Origin: Acanthococcus lagerstroemiae
Lineage: Eukaryota; Arthropoda; Insecta; Hemiptera; Eriococcidae
DNA: 64,000 bases
Assembly (NCBI GenBank): GCA_031841125.1
Contig: CM063107.1
Location: forward strand, 49,799,497-49,863,496
Reading direction: 5' to 3'
This document shows positions 22,401 to 32,095 of the stretch, one piece after another. The translations under genes and the position numbers were made by a program. The notes beneath the pieces were generated by a model. It did not search any database. It saw only the letters and a list, made by a program, of their open reading frames with translations, and had not been told where the DNA came from. Position 1 is the first letter of the stretch. Every line of letters begins with the position of its first letter.

Positions 22401-23689
22401 AACGACATGCAGGCCTGTAGCAAGCCATCTGCTATAAGGAGTGCTGACTGTTTACCAGGGGGACTTGAGGATACACAGAGTATATTATGTGAAGATTTCT
22501 ACGAGGCAGTGGTGTAGTCGGGGGCGAAGGGGGCGAATTACCCACCAAGGCACCTGAAATTGAATTTAAAATATGAAAAAACTAGCAATTTTTCGCCTTT
22601 AAAACTCGTTTTTTCGAAATCCCATTCCCAATCCAAGAGTCCCAAATTAGTTAACCAAGTTTTTGATCTAAATTTTAAAATGTTTTTCTGTGGTACTAAT
22701 TCTCTTCATCCCTTCTTTCTTTCTCGTTCAGTGTGGTGATAATCTTTTCAATTGGTAGTATCTTTGCCTGTAGAGCTGACGATACCTTTAGAGGGGGCTC
22801 AGCCCTAGCTTCCCCCCCCCCATAGCTACGGGGCTGACGGCGTGGGGCCCACCCCAGTTGTAGAAGACGAAACTTTCACAGGTTTTGTTAAAATTTGATG
22901 AAATTACATGAAATTACTATATCAAGAGGGAGTAGGTGCATAATATTTACAATTCTCAGGTAGTCTTACTGTTGACAAACAGCGGCCTTTTTTTTTACCC
23001 TCTACTTTTGAACTCCGACTTTACACCTACCTAACTGATTTTAATTGTGTGTTTTTCGTTTATGCTCAATTGTACCTTTATTTATTTCGTTAGCATCCCT
23101 GCCCTGTGGAAATAATAGAGGAGGGGACACAGCAGTGCCAGCCCTGCTTACTTCAGAATTTTGACTCAACTTTTGTCTTATTCGCTCATACGTTCAAGCT
23201 TTACAGGGGACTTAGCGCTGAATAATGTTAAATGAAACATAAATTGATATTATCATTGCTAGCTCTTGTGGAGCCTGAAGAGTTGAAGGGAGGGGAAAAG
23301 GAACCTCGGAAATGAATTCAGTGTCCCCAAACCCCGTTTTCAATGTAAGGAACTTGGAGATTGGAGTAATTGGGGGTTGGCCCCGCGTAATCTCTGAGGA
23401 AGTTAAAGGGAGGGGAGAAGAATTCAAGAAACCTAAACTTGTTGCAAACGGATCTGCAACCACGGGAGAGCATTTCATGTCTTGATTTTAATATCAACTT
23501 ATCAGTAATCTAGGTTAATATCGACTTCTCAGTAATCGGAACTGAACTGTGAACTGAACTGGAAATGAGAAGAAAAAACAAGTAACCTCGTTCCTCGAGG
23601 AGGATCGGCAAAAAAGCACGCATCTTGACTCTCGACAAGAAATAATGAAATGAAAAAAAAAATCTATGGAAGAATTAATAAATAATTTG
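19458..23689. other. Presumed intron, mostly featureless
   Basis: A+T-rich with homopolymer runs (A at about 20554-20570 and 20949-20970; T at 21358-21390). A CAGTGGTGTAGTCGGGGG terminus at 22506 and CATAGCTACGGGGCTG at about 22831-22846 may be the ends of an eroded MITE, but the flanks do not match. A minus-strand donor at about 21395 (CCAA then GTAAGT) lacks a start nearby. Confidence 0.4.
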
Positions 23690-23963
23690 ACCTACAATCC
23701 ATTACCTTAATAAAAGAAAAATCCATGGAAATTTCTATTAAATGCTGAAGATAGCTGGATGAAATGAAAATTTCCGTGGAAGTTTGAACCACTTAACTGA
23801 ATTGTGACTGTGAAGAGCTAAATCATACAGATGGAAGTAACGCTCAAACAGTCTGCAGCCGTGTTGTTAATAGGAATTTCCATGGAAATTTATCTTATTA
23901 GGGTGTGATCAGGAGAAGTGACGCTCAAAATGTAACACTTTAGCTCTTGATTAGCTGTTTTTT
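23690..23963. repeat. Dispersed repeat G (CCATGGAAATTTCTATTA)
   Basis: Several close copies of (T)CCATGGAAATTTCTATTA and GCTCTTG/AGCTAAATCAT segments, followed by TTATTAGGGTGTGATCAGG. The same words recur at 39641-39841, 40255-40700 and 62336-62460. Possibly the palindromic part of a larger mobile element that I cannot name. Confidence 0.5.
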
Positions 23964-24352
23964 CAGGGACGTACCGAAGAGTTTTGGCCCCCCGGGCGGG
24001 GCGGGGGGTAAAAATTGTGAAAGTCCCAACTGATTCATCTCAGGATTCCAAAGTGTCAAAGCAGTAAAAAAAATCTGGAAAAGTCAAGGAATGTAAGCAC
24101 ACGTGGAGAAGTAAAGAAAAATAAGAAAATTTTGAAAGAAAATCGAAAAAGTCAGGGAATTTTGAAGAAAATTTTATGATGTGAAAGTATTGTACAATCT
24201 TCTCTGTCAGTTTCAATTCAACATTTTTTTTTTAAATAATAATTTGTTTCTTATAAAAAAAAGTTGGAAGCTGGACTGAAAAAATGTGAAAAAATCTGGA
24301 AAAGTCAGAGAATTTTTTGGGGAAAATCTGGCCACCCTGTTTTAGAGACCGA
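23964..24352. mobile_element. Family H left end fused to a CAGGGTGGCCA-type right end
   Basis: Starts CAGGGACGTACCGAAGAG like family H. Ends CTGGCCACCCTG, which inverted reads CAGGGTGGCCAGATTTTCCC, a different terminal family that also ends at about 62337. The interior has repeated CTGGAAAAGTCA words. Probably two overlapping or nested MITEs. Confidence 0.5.
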
Positions 24353-25460
24353 AAATTCTTATCGAATCTTAATGTTGAAAACAGATTTTCAAGTTAAATC
24401 ACTTTTACTGATTTATTTATTTTTCAATTTGTTGTAAAATGTTTTAAACGAAAATAGCATTTCATGAGGAACCCTATTGTTAAACTTCTATACTCCTCTG
24501 TGAAAGACTTGACCGGATTTCTGAACCAAAATAAACCATTTTCTCGTGTGAGAGCAAAAATTTAAAAAAAGAAAAGCACAATAAGCGATACCATCACCCA
24601 ATTACTTGAGTACCTCTATAAATCGATTTTGATTTTATGGGGTGCCATCACAAACATTTTTAAGCATACGCCCCTGAATAGCACATTTAAATGCAAGGAG
24701 ACCACATTAGGACCAGTGGCCACGTTTGGCATGTTCACTCTTAATCGAGTCACTTGACACACTCTTCATTTTTTTTTTTGTCCTTGTAACTGTGTGACGC
24801 CACAATCCTACGCAAGCACTTGTAATTCGTAACTTACAACAAAATGGCAGTAAATGAGCTGGTCATAACTTAAATAAAATCAATAAATACTTAGATCTAC
24901 GCAGTTATACTAAAGAGTATCGAACTAAGGCAAGACGTCGACCTAAATAAAAATACTATTGATTAAAATGAACAAATAAAAACATATGTGAGGCGCTCTG
25001 TTAAAAGATACCATATGTCGGAGAACTTGTTTCTGAGTTTTTTGTAGAATCTGATAGAGCACAAATGGACCCTTCTAAGCAAAACCCAACCAAGCAACAT
25101 TTGTGCACTTTTGAGATATTCCCGTTAGAAGGAAATGTTACCTACAGCATCGCCATTTGCAGCTGATTTTTGAAAATCAGTATCTCTCTGAGTTCGCTGT
25201 CTTTAATAAAGATTTTTGTTTCACCGTGTTCTGCTCATCTAGCACTATCCGGCGGTATACATAACTCCATACACTCAAACATATCATAACGCGCGCACAA
25301 ACATAAATAAGATCGATGCGACTTATGGTACCTTTTCCAAACACCAGCCTGTAGATTGTAAGGTAACCTACCATATACTTATAAGTCGCCTACCAGCTGG
25401 TGAGTCAGTGATTTCAAGTCACGGTTCCCGCGCAGCAAGAACTCTGAAGAGTGCGCCACG
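24353..25460. other. A+T-rich; family F fragment at 25066-25112
   Basis: Only one recognisable piece: TGGACCCTTCTAAGCAAAAC, resembling a family F terminus, without its partner. A minus-strand ATG...TTGTT then GTAAGT (24861-24833) is a weak first-exon candidate for the 18.4 kb gene, in the right phase. Confidence 0.35.
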
Positions 25461-28136
25461 TAGGGTCGGCAACTTCTGTATAGCGGGTGTAACGAATGCT
25501 ACACATGGCAACACCGGGGAAATTATTGGTACAATTGGAGGTATGCATAAAGAGAAGCTTGAACTTTGACTTCGCAAAAGTGCAAGCTGCAGAGTGTATG
25601 CATTAAAAAAATGAAGAGGAAGCCTGTACTCAGGAGTGAGAGCGTTTGCTTCGGGAAAAAGGCTTCCCTTCCAGTTGTATGCATTAGGGGGAGTGTTAAC
25701 TTCAAAAGTGAGGCTTTCGCTCGCGGAAAAATGTATGTAGTGCCAAGTAGACTTCTTTTCGAAAAACATAAAATGCAGTTACCATTCATCTTTTCAAGAA
25801 CATTCCTTTGATTTCCGAAGATAATTTCCGAGGAATCTTATCGAAAATATTAAGGAAAAATTTCAGATAATTTTTGAAGAATTTCATCAGACATCACCGA
25901 GAAAAATCTTCGATGATTTCAGGAGAATTTTGTTAGAAATTTTAAGGAAAATCTTCAACGATACCGAAGGATTTTCTTGGAAATCATCAAGAAATATCTT
26001 TGATGATTTTGGAAGCATTTCTTCCGAAGAAAGATTCGAAGATTTCCAGGGATTTTCATCGGAAATTTTTGGGATAAATTACCGATGATTTCCGAAGAAT
26101 TTCATCAGAAATGTTCGGGGAAGATCTCCGATGATTTCCAAGCTGTGAGAATTTCCGGAGAATTTCATCGGAAATCTTCAGAGAGAATTTCCAGTGTTTT
26201 CCGAAAAATTTCTTTAAAAATCTTTTGATAATTTTTACAGAATTTTATCAAACGTATTTTGGAAAAATCCGATGGTTTTGGAAGAATTTTATTGGAAAAC
26301 AGAATGATTTCATAGGATATCTTCGAGAAGAATCTTCGATGATTTTGAACGAATTTCATTGGAAATTTTTAGGAAAAAATTCAGAAAATTTCCGAAGAAT
26401 CCCATTGGAAATCTTTCGAAAGAACTTCCAATGTTTTCCAAAAAATTTTATCAAAATTCTTCGAGAAAACTTTCCAATAATTTTTGAATAGGGAACATTC
26501 GGGGGAAAACACCGATAGTTTTTGAAGATTTTTATCGAAAATCTTCAGGAAACATCTCCGATGATTTTCAAATAATAATTTCATTGGAAATCAAGAAGAA
26601 TCTCCGAAGATTTTTAATGAATTTTAGGCGTTAAGTGTCTGGCTGAAAAAAAATCATCGGATTAACGAAAAATCTCATCGGAAGACTTTAGAAATAATTG
26701 TCAATGATTTCCAAAAACATTTTATCAAAATTCTGTCAATGATTTCCAAAAAAATTTTATCAAAATTCATCGAGAAAATTTTCTGATAATTTTTGAAGAA
26801 TCTTATAGGAAATATTCGGGGGGGGGGACTCCGATGGTTTGAAGAATTTTATCAAAAATCTTCAGGATAAAATGTTGGTTCTATGATTTTCGAAGAATTT
26901 CATCAGAAATCTTTGAGAAGAATCTCCGATGATTTTTAAGGAATTTCATCGGGAATTTTTGGGAAAAAATTCCGATTCCCGAAGAATTGAAATTATTTCC
27001 CACTCATGCGATGGAATCAGAGATTTTCCCCGAAGATTTTTCATAAAATTTTTCAGAAATTGTTGGAAATTTTTTCTGAAGATATTCTCAATTAGTGGTG
27101 ATTATTTTCGAAGATTTCCAATGACATTTTTTTGAAATTATCGGGATTCTTCTCAAATTATTTTCGATAAAATTCTTCGGAAATTGTGGGCTGTTTTCCA
27201 AAGAATATCTCTGATTCCATCGTATGAGTGGAAAATAATCTCAATTCTTCGGAAATTATCGGAATCTTCTTCCCCAAAAATTTCCAATGAAATTCCTTAA
27301 AAATCATCGGAGATTCTTCTTGAAGATTTCCAATGAAGTTATTCTCTGGAAATCGTCAGAGATTCTTCCTGAAGATTTTCGATGAAATTCTTCCAAAAAC
27401 CATCGGAGTTTCCCCCTAAATATTTCCGATGAAATTCTTCATACTAAATTATCGGAAAATTCTCCTGAAGATTTTCGAATAAATTCTCTGGAAAACATTG
27501 GAAATTTTTTCTGAAGATTTCCAATGAAATTCTCTGGAAAAGATTTCCAAAAGAATTCTCCTGAAATCATCGGAGATTTTCCTCAACAATGTCCGATGAA
27601 ATTCTTCGAAAATGATCGGAAATTTCTCCCTAATACTTTCGATAAAATTCTTCGGAAATCAAAGGAATCTTCTCGAAGATTTCCGATGAAATTCTTTAGA
27701 AATCATCGGAGATTTTCCCCGAAAATTATTTAATCGTTTTGTACGTTTGATGCGTTTTCCACCTGTACACCACCACCACCTTTGTCTTTGCTTCTTTGAA
27801 TGATTTTCGATTTAGAAGTTCCTTGGACACATACGTCGGTTGGTAACAACTTGAACAAACGTTGTTATCTTTGAACTTTTTGAAGCACTCGCTTCATTTT
27901 GTGGAGCGTTCGCTTTGAAGAGAAAAAAAAAAGCTTATGCATACAAATTGAAGCAAAACCTTAAACTTTTATATCTTTCCTTCCGGAGTGAGAGATCTCA
28001 CTCCGCTCTTCTGCGTCGATGTTAAAGCTTAATTTTTTATGCATACCGCCTAATGATACGATAATAAAACGTTATTATCTAAAACAAGTGTTGTTTTTTT
28101 CGCTACACATAAGATTATAGAAAGTTGCCGGCCCTG
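25461..28136. mobile_element. Large hAT-like non-autonomous element with palindromic array interior
   Basis: The left end TAGGGTCGGCAACTTCTGTA pairs with the inverted right end CAGGGCCGGCAACTTTCTAT. Homology continues inward: ACACATGG/ACACATAAG words, GGTATGCATAAA, AAGCTT. Flanks gcgccacg and gcgccacc are an 8-bp duplication with one change. No transposase is seen; open frames inside are products of the array. A 188-bp relative with the same ends lies at 52154-52341. Confidence 0.8.
25810..27725. repeat. Inverted satellite-like array, unit roughly 45-60 bp
   Basis: Degenerate copies of GAAGAATTTCATCGGAAATC and TCTCCGATGATTTCC fill the stretch. Before about 27.1 kb they run in one orientation; after it they are inverted (GATGAAATTCTTCGGAAATC). 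A unique marker at 26981-27026, CACTCATGCGATGGAATCAG, recurs inverted at 27204-27250 with few changes. This fixes the centre of symmetry near 27115. The arms are unequal, about 1.3 and 0.6 kb. Predicted peptides here (Lys/Asn/Phe/Ile-rich) are artefacts of the repeat. Confidence 0.82.
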
Positions 28137-28332
28137 GCGCCACCTATCATAAGTTGTAGAGAAAATCAAGGTCCAACGACACATATAATATGAACAATGT
28201 GATTTTATTTCTCTGGTGTGATAACAGAAATTATTTTCGTAAATGTGTTGTTCAGAATTGTCTAGGGAATGAAATTAATAAAATCGTTCGTGAGTACCTT
28301 CCATATTGTATTTTGAGTGAATGTGGTGGTTA

Positions 28333-28647
28333 TAGTTTAAACCTCACCTAGGTAGCACTACCTTTGGGACTTAGACCTAAGTTGCATGTGTTGGCAGCTT
28401 TATCAATATGTTCATTGTATTCTTATCACTTTAGAGTGAATATATCGGAATAGATCACTCCAAACTGATAAAAATACTCACAAAATGTTTGCCTATATGG
28501 TGGCGCTACCTAGGTGAGGTTTAAACCCCAATAGGCAAACGTTTCGTGCAGTCTCGTGGGTAGTATTATTAGTTTGGGATGATCTGCTCACCCAAAGTGA
28601 TGAGAATAGTGCTGCCAACACATATGCAACTTAGGTCTAAATCCCAA
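28333..28647. repeat. Family D elements in inverted, overlapping arrangement
   Basis: A direct copy at 28364-28531 (TTGGGACTTAGACCTAAGTT to GAGGTTTAAACCCCAA) is followed by an inverted copy ending at 28647 (GCAACTTAGGTCTAAATCCC). The two share the GTTTAAACCCCAA end. A further inverted piece, GTTTAAACCTCACCTAGG, precedes them at 28335. The single copy at 1840-1995 gives the basic unit. Confidence 0.65.
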
Positions 28648-28651
28648 TATA

Positions 28652-28925
28652 CTGGGGTGGCCAAAACGCCAAAAGTCGTCGACCGCTATCACAATGACGA
28701 GCATCGCGGCAAAACGACGAAGTTTAGAGTTCCAAGGTTGTTCGTGGTTGTTCTATCGCGGTAGTGCAGAGTGCGCAGCTTGCTGAGCTGCGTGCTGGAC
28801 TCTGTTATCACGAAAGTGTTCTGTGTTTGAACAATGAAACGAGTAACGAGAATTTTATCATTACGCTTGTGTACCTAGTTTTTCACCTGCATACAAAATG
28901 GTTCGATGACTTTTGGCCACCCCTG
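28652..28925. mobile_element. Tc1/mariner-like MITE with TA target site
   Basis: The ends CTGGGGTGGCCAAAA and, inverted, CAGGGGTGGCCAAAA match over 15 bp with one difference. TA dinucleotides lie at 28650-28651 and 28926-28927. Length 274 bp, non-coding. An open frame that begins inside it and runs to 29051 has no recognised motif. Confidence 0.68.
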
Positions 28926-28927
28926 TA

Positions 28928-30312
28928 TGTGGATAAGGATATGATGAATACATTTTCAGTGGGTTTGAGATTTGTCGGTCGCACTGCGCGATTTGCGGTA
29001 ATTCAAGAAAAACTGACGGGGCAAATTGGAAACATTCATAAAAATCCCTAAATAGACATTATCTGACCGTAAATATGTGTACAGTGCCTATTTGTGATTT
29101 AGGTACTCTACCTATTTTGGATTTTTTTTTTTTTTTTCCCCGGCGATTTCATGTTTGTCTTATAATTGGTAGCATCTTCGTGTGACCCACAATCGGTAAG
29201 CTCAATTCTTGACTCACATTTGGTAGATTTTAGTGGACGACCCCCCCCCCAGAAATAACAAAAAAATGGATGAAGTATTCATTTTTCATAATTCGCTACT
29301 CTGATTGTTTTTAAATTAAAATATACTCAAGTATGTATTGATGTTCTTCTCCTACTTCGATTTAGTAAAAAAAAAAAGAATGGAGTACTAATTCTGGGTC
29401 GACTCATGGATGGTAGTTTTCAAAAGTTGTTAATCGAGAAAAATTTTGAGTCAGAAGTAAATGCGACACTTTAGCGCACACCTCTGCACCATCAGAGTGG
29501 ATATTGATGCTAGATTTGCAAAAATATATTAGTGACTTATATTGTTAGGTACTCCCAAATGCAGGTCACGAGGACTTTTACAAGAAAATGCACCAAAAAA
29601 GAATTACTCGATAAAAATACAGAACAACTGTTGCAGTAGTCTCACTTGAGATACCAAAGTAAGTTTTTCGAACATCTTTGACCTCTGTCCCCTCCCCCTC
29701 CCTACAGACACCGGGAAAACCCTGACTCATACATGGTAGGCTACCTTGATTCGTTTGTGAATTTGAAATATCACCTAGACGACTATTTTCTACTGTATAG
29801 CGTGGTGAAATCCGAAAAACGGAATTTCCGATTTGGAAACTTATATTTTGTGCTGTGACAAAATTCACTTATCCCCACGTATGGTACCTTTTTGCAGAGC
29901 ACCTCACTTCCATAAAATCTGATACCAGCATCTCGTTTATCGACCTGAGGCTGTGTGATCGAAAACAAAACCGTGTTTACCCCAAACTCGTGTACAAATG
30001 TATGTAACTTTGACCCATCCACAACTCGTTGACGAGCGGCCACATTTGTATGTTCATTTACCCAAATTATATTCAAGTTACCAGTTGTACTCCCAGAGGT
30101 GGCTCCTTATTAATCACACAGCCTCGTAGCGACATTCTGAACCGACATGGACATGTAGCAAAACGTACACCGTCTAACTCGAATCAAATATGTTAATTTA
30201 TCGGTCGACGAAATATTTGAAAGTTGTAAAGACATAAATCGAGAGGAACTTACTTCCAGAGCATTCGGAAAACCTAAATCAACATTCTAATTAAGGTAAT
30301 TACTCCGTATAT
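28928..30312. other. Region downstream of the 30.3 kb gene, nothing firmly supported
   Basis: Contains T and C runs. A minus-strand ATGCTCTGGAA then GTAAGT at about 30261-30251 is a four-codon first-exon candidate in the phase of the 19457 acceptor. It is weak evidence only. Confidence 0.25.
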
Positions 30313-32095
30313 CTATCTCAACTGATTCATCGGATAAACCGGATTGTAATAGATGATCGGACCAGTGGTCAGCAATCTGGCTCCGGGAGGTAACTGCACT
30401 TCTTTGGCCTGCGTCGCCGACACCCGATTCTGCGTATCGAAGTCTTCGTCGTCGGCGACGCCCAAAACGCCGCCACCCGGATTGACCAGCGCTACGCCGC
30501 CCGTGTTGTCCGACGTCGTGAACACTTCGCCGTTCTTGTTGGTGAAGGTAGAGTGCCCGGCACCGGTGGCGGCCACACCCGCCGTCCGGCCGTACAGCAC
30601 GTTCGTTATGTCCGGAACCTTGACCACCTTGCCCCCGGGCCCGACCATCGCCACTCCGCCGGACGACGCGGGCGTCGTGAACGCGGTGCCGCCCGGCCCG
30701 ACGATAGCCGTGCCACCGGAGCCGGCCGTCGCGATTCCGCCGGCGCCGGCGATGGCGACACCTCCTCTGCGGACGATCAGTTTGGAAATTTGCGGGCCCA
30801 CATCGGTGGCTCGCATCGCGTTGTCCGCTTCCGGCTCCTTCTTCGCGTCCGGCGTCGCTTGCCTTCGCCGCAGCTCGTTGACGGTGTAGCGGCGCACCTC
30901 CTTCTTCCGGCTCGCGTTCCGTTTCTGCCGCAGATGGTCGACGTACTCGATGGTCGGGCTGTCGTCATACCGGCGCTTACCGAATTCGAAATTCGCTTCC
31001 GTTTGCTGCTCCTCCGGTTCGTCCTTCTCGTCGGACTCGTCGAGCGCCCGCCGCATCCGCCCGAACTCCGGCATCTGCAGCTTGTGCTGGCAGACGTCGG
31101 CCGCAGGTCCATACTCGACCAGGTCGGAGAAGTAGTTCAAAGCGGTCTGGAACGGGTCGCGGACCACGACCGGGAAGTAATTGGAGAACGGAGAGCTCCA
31201 TTGGCGGTAAGGGTCGTACGACGGGTGGTATTGCGGAACCGGGTACGCGTAGGGGTTGGGCATGTAAGAACCAGCATCAGCTGGATATCCGGAGTACGGT
31301 GCCATTGCGTTCGGGTAGTAGTGGTGGGGACCGACCTTGTGCAGGGCAGCCTGGGCGAGCTGAACCAGTGGCGGGGCAGAATGCAGATTCTGCGGAATTT
31401 GCGGCTGCGGAGAGGCAAGCAAATTCTGCGGACTTGGTGCTTGCGGGTCTAGGTTTTGATTCGGATACACCGCCGGGGTTGGCTGCGGACTCGGATGTCG
31501 ATGGCTGTTTATCTCCTTCAGCTTGTCCAGAATCGGGATGATGTACTTGTGATCGATTTTCTCGATTATCGTATCGTTGTACTCATTTTTGGAGGGCGCG
31601 AATAAGTGGAAGATGATGGGTACCTTTTTCTTGGTACCGTTTACGCGCTGGAAAAAGTCCGGCCGGTTGACGACGAAAGCGAACGGGTTTTTGGTGCGGT
31701 TGTTCGATTTCAGTTCGACTGAAACTGGTTCACTAACTAAGTCGTCGCTAATGCCGAAATAGTACTGGTTGGGATTTTCTTGGTCGCTTTCCACCTCGTT
31801 GAAGTCGCGACGTCTGGAATTTCGATCTCCACGCGTACCGTTTGATTGATTTTTACTGTCGCGCCAAACTGGATACGCTGGCGCTTGAATCGCGTCCACG
31901 GGATCCGGTGACAAATGGTCGTAATTAGCTGTCGGCTTTTGTAGCAACGCTTTGATTAAATGGTCCGGGGAGTCGTATATAACTTGTACCGGAATATTTA
32001 ATCCGGCTTGCGAGACGTTATAAAAGAGTTTCTTTAGTATCGCATTTTTACGCTCCGTTTCGGAATCTCTACCGTCCAGTGTACTGAATTCAAGT
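30313..32095 (-). CDS. DUF4774-like large Ala/Gly/Pro-repeat protein 3, last exon (partial gene)
   Basis: This exon of about 593 codons starts after a poly-T tract and tttttttcag acceptor at 32096-32097, with one base completing a codon, and ends at TAG 30315-30313. Order of parts: charged N-terminal region (residues 1-110 of the exon); a segment FFQRVNGTKKKVPIIFHLFA with N-glycosylation-type NGT/NDT sites; a Pro/Gln/Tyr-rich stretch (residues about 200-320, e.g. SYMPNPYAYPVPQYHPSYDP); a strongly basic, dibasic-rich part (KRRYDD, RQKRNASRKK); then the repeat domain GGVAIAGAGGIATAGSGGTA, IVGPGGTA, GGVAMVGPGG, GGVALVNPGGG; and tail PIIYYNPVYPMNQ. The repeats match the arthropod DUF4774 style. 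The dibasic sites suggest processing, which is inference. The exon is clearly G+C-rich while its surroundings are A+T-rich. The start exon lies upstream, possibly at 42633-42646. Confidence 0.82.

Noticed and set aside
22506..22846. Possible MITE with CAGTGGTGTAG and CTACGGGGCTG ends
   Set aside because: Terminal similarity is weak and the flanking octamers do not match; left as a note in the intron entry.
25810..27725. CRISPR-like array of repeats and spacers
   Set aside because: The units are contiguous and degenerate, without unique spacers, flip orientation, and the DNA is eukaryotic.
25523..27733. Several 60-116 codon open frames (Lys/Asn/Phe/Ile-rich) in both strands
   Set aside because: They are translations of the palindromic tandem array and appear on both strands with the same composition.
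28764..29051. 95-codon frame next to the TA-type MITE as a transposase
   Set aside because: No mariner motifs (no DD pairs or helix-turn-helix); it starts inside the MITE and crosses its right end.
30353..31452. Long open frames antisense to the 30.3 kb exon (178 and 299 codons)
   Set aside because: They mirror the G+C-rich repeat coding of the real minus-strand exon; the sense frame has splice site, stop and family motifs.
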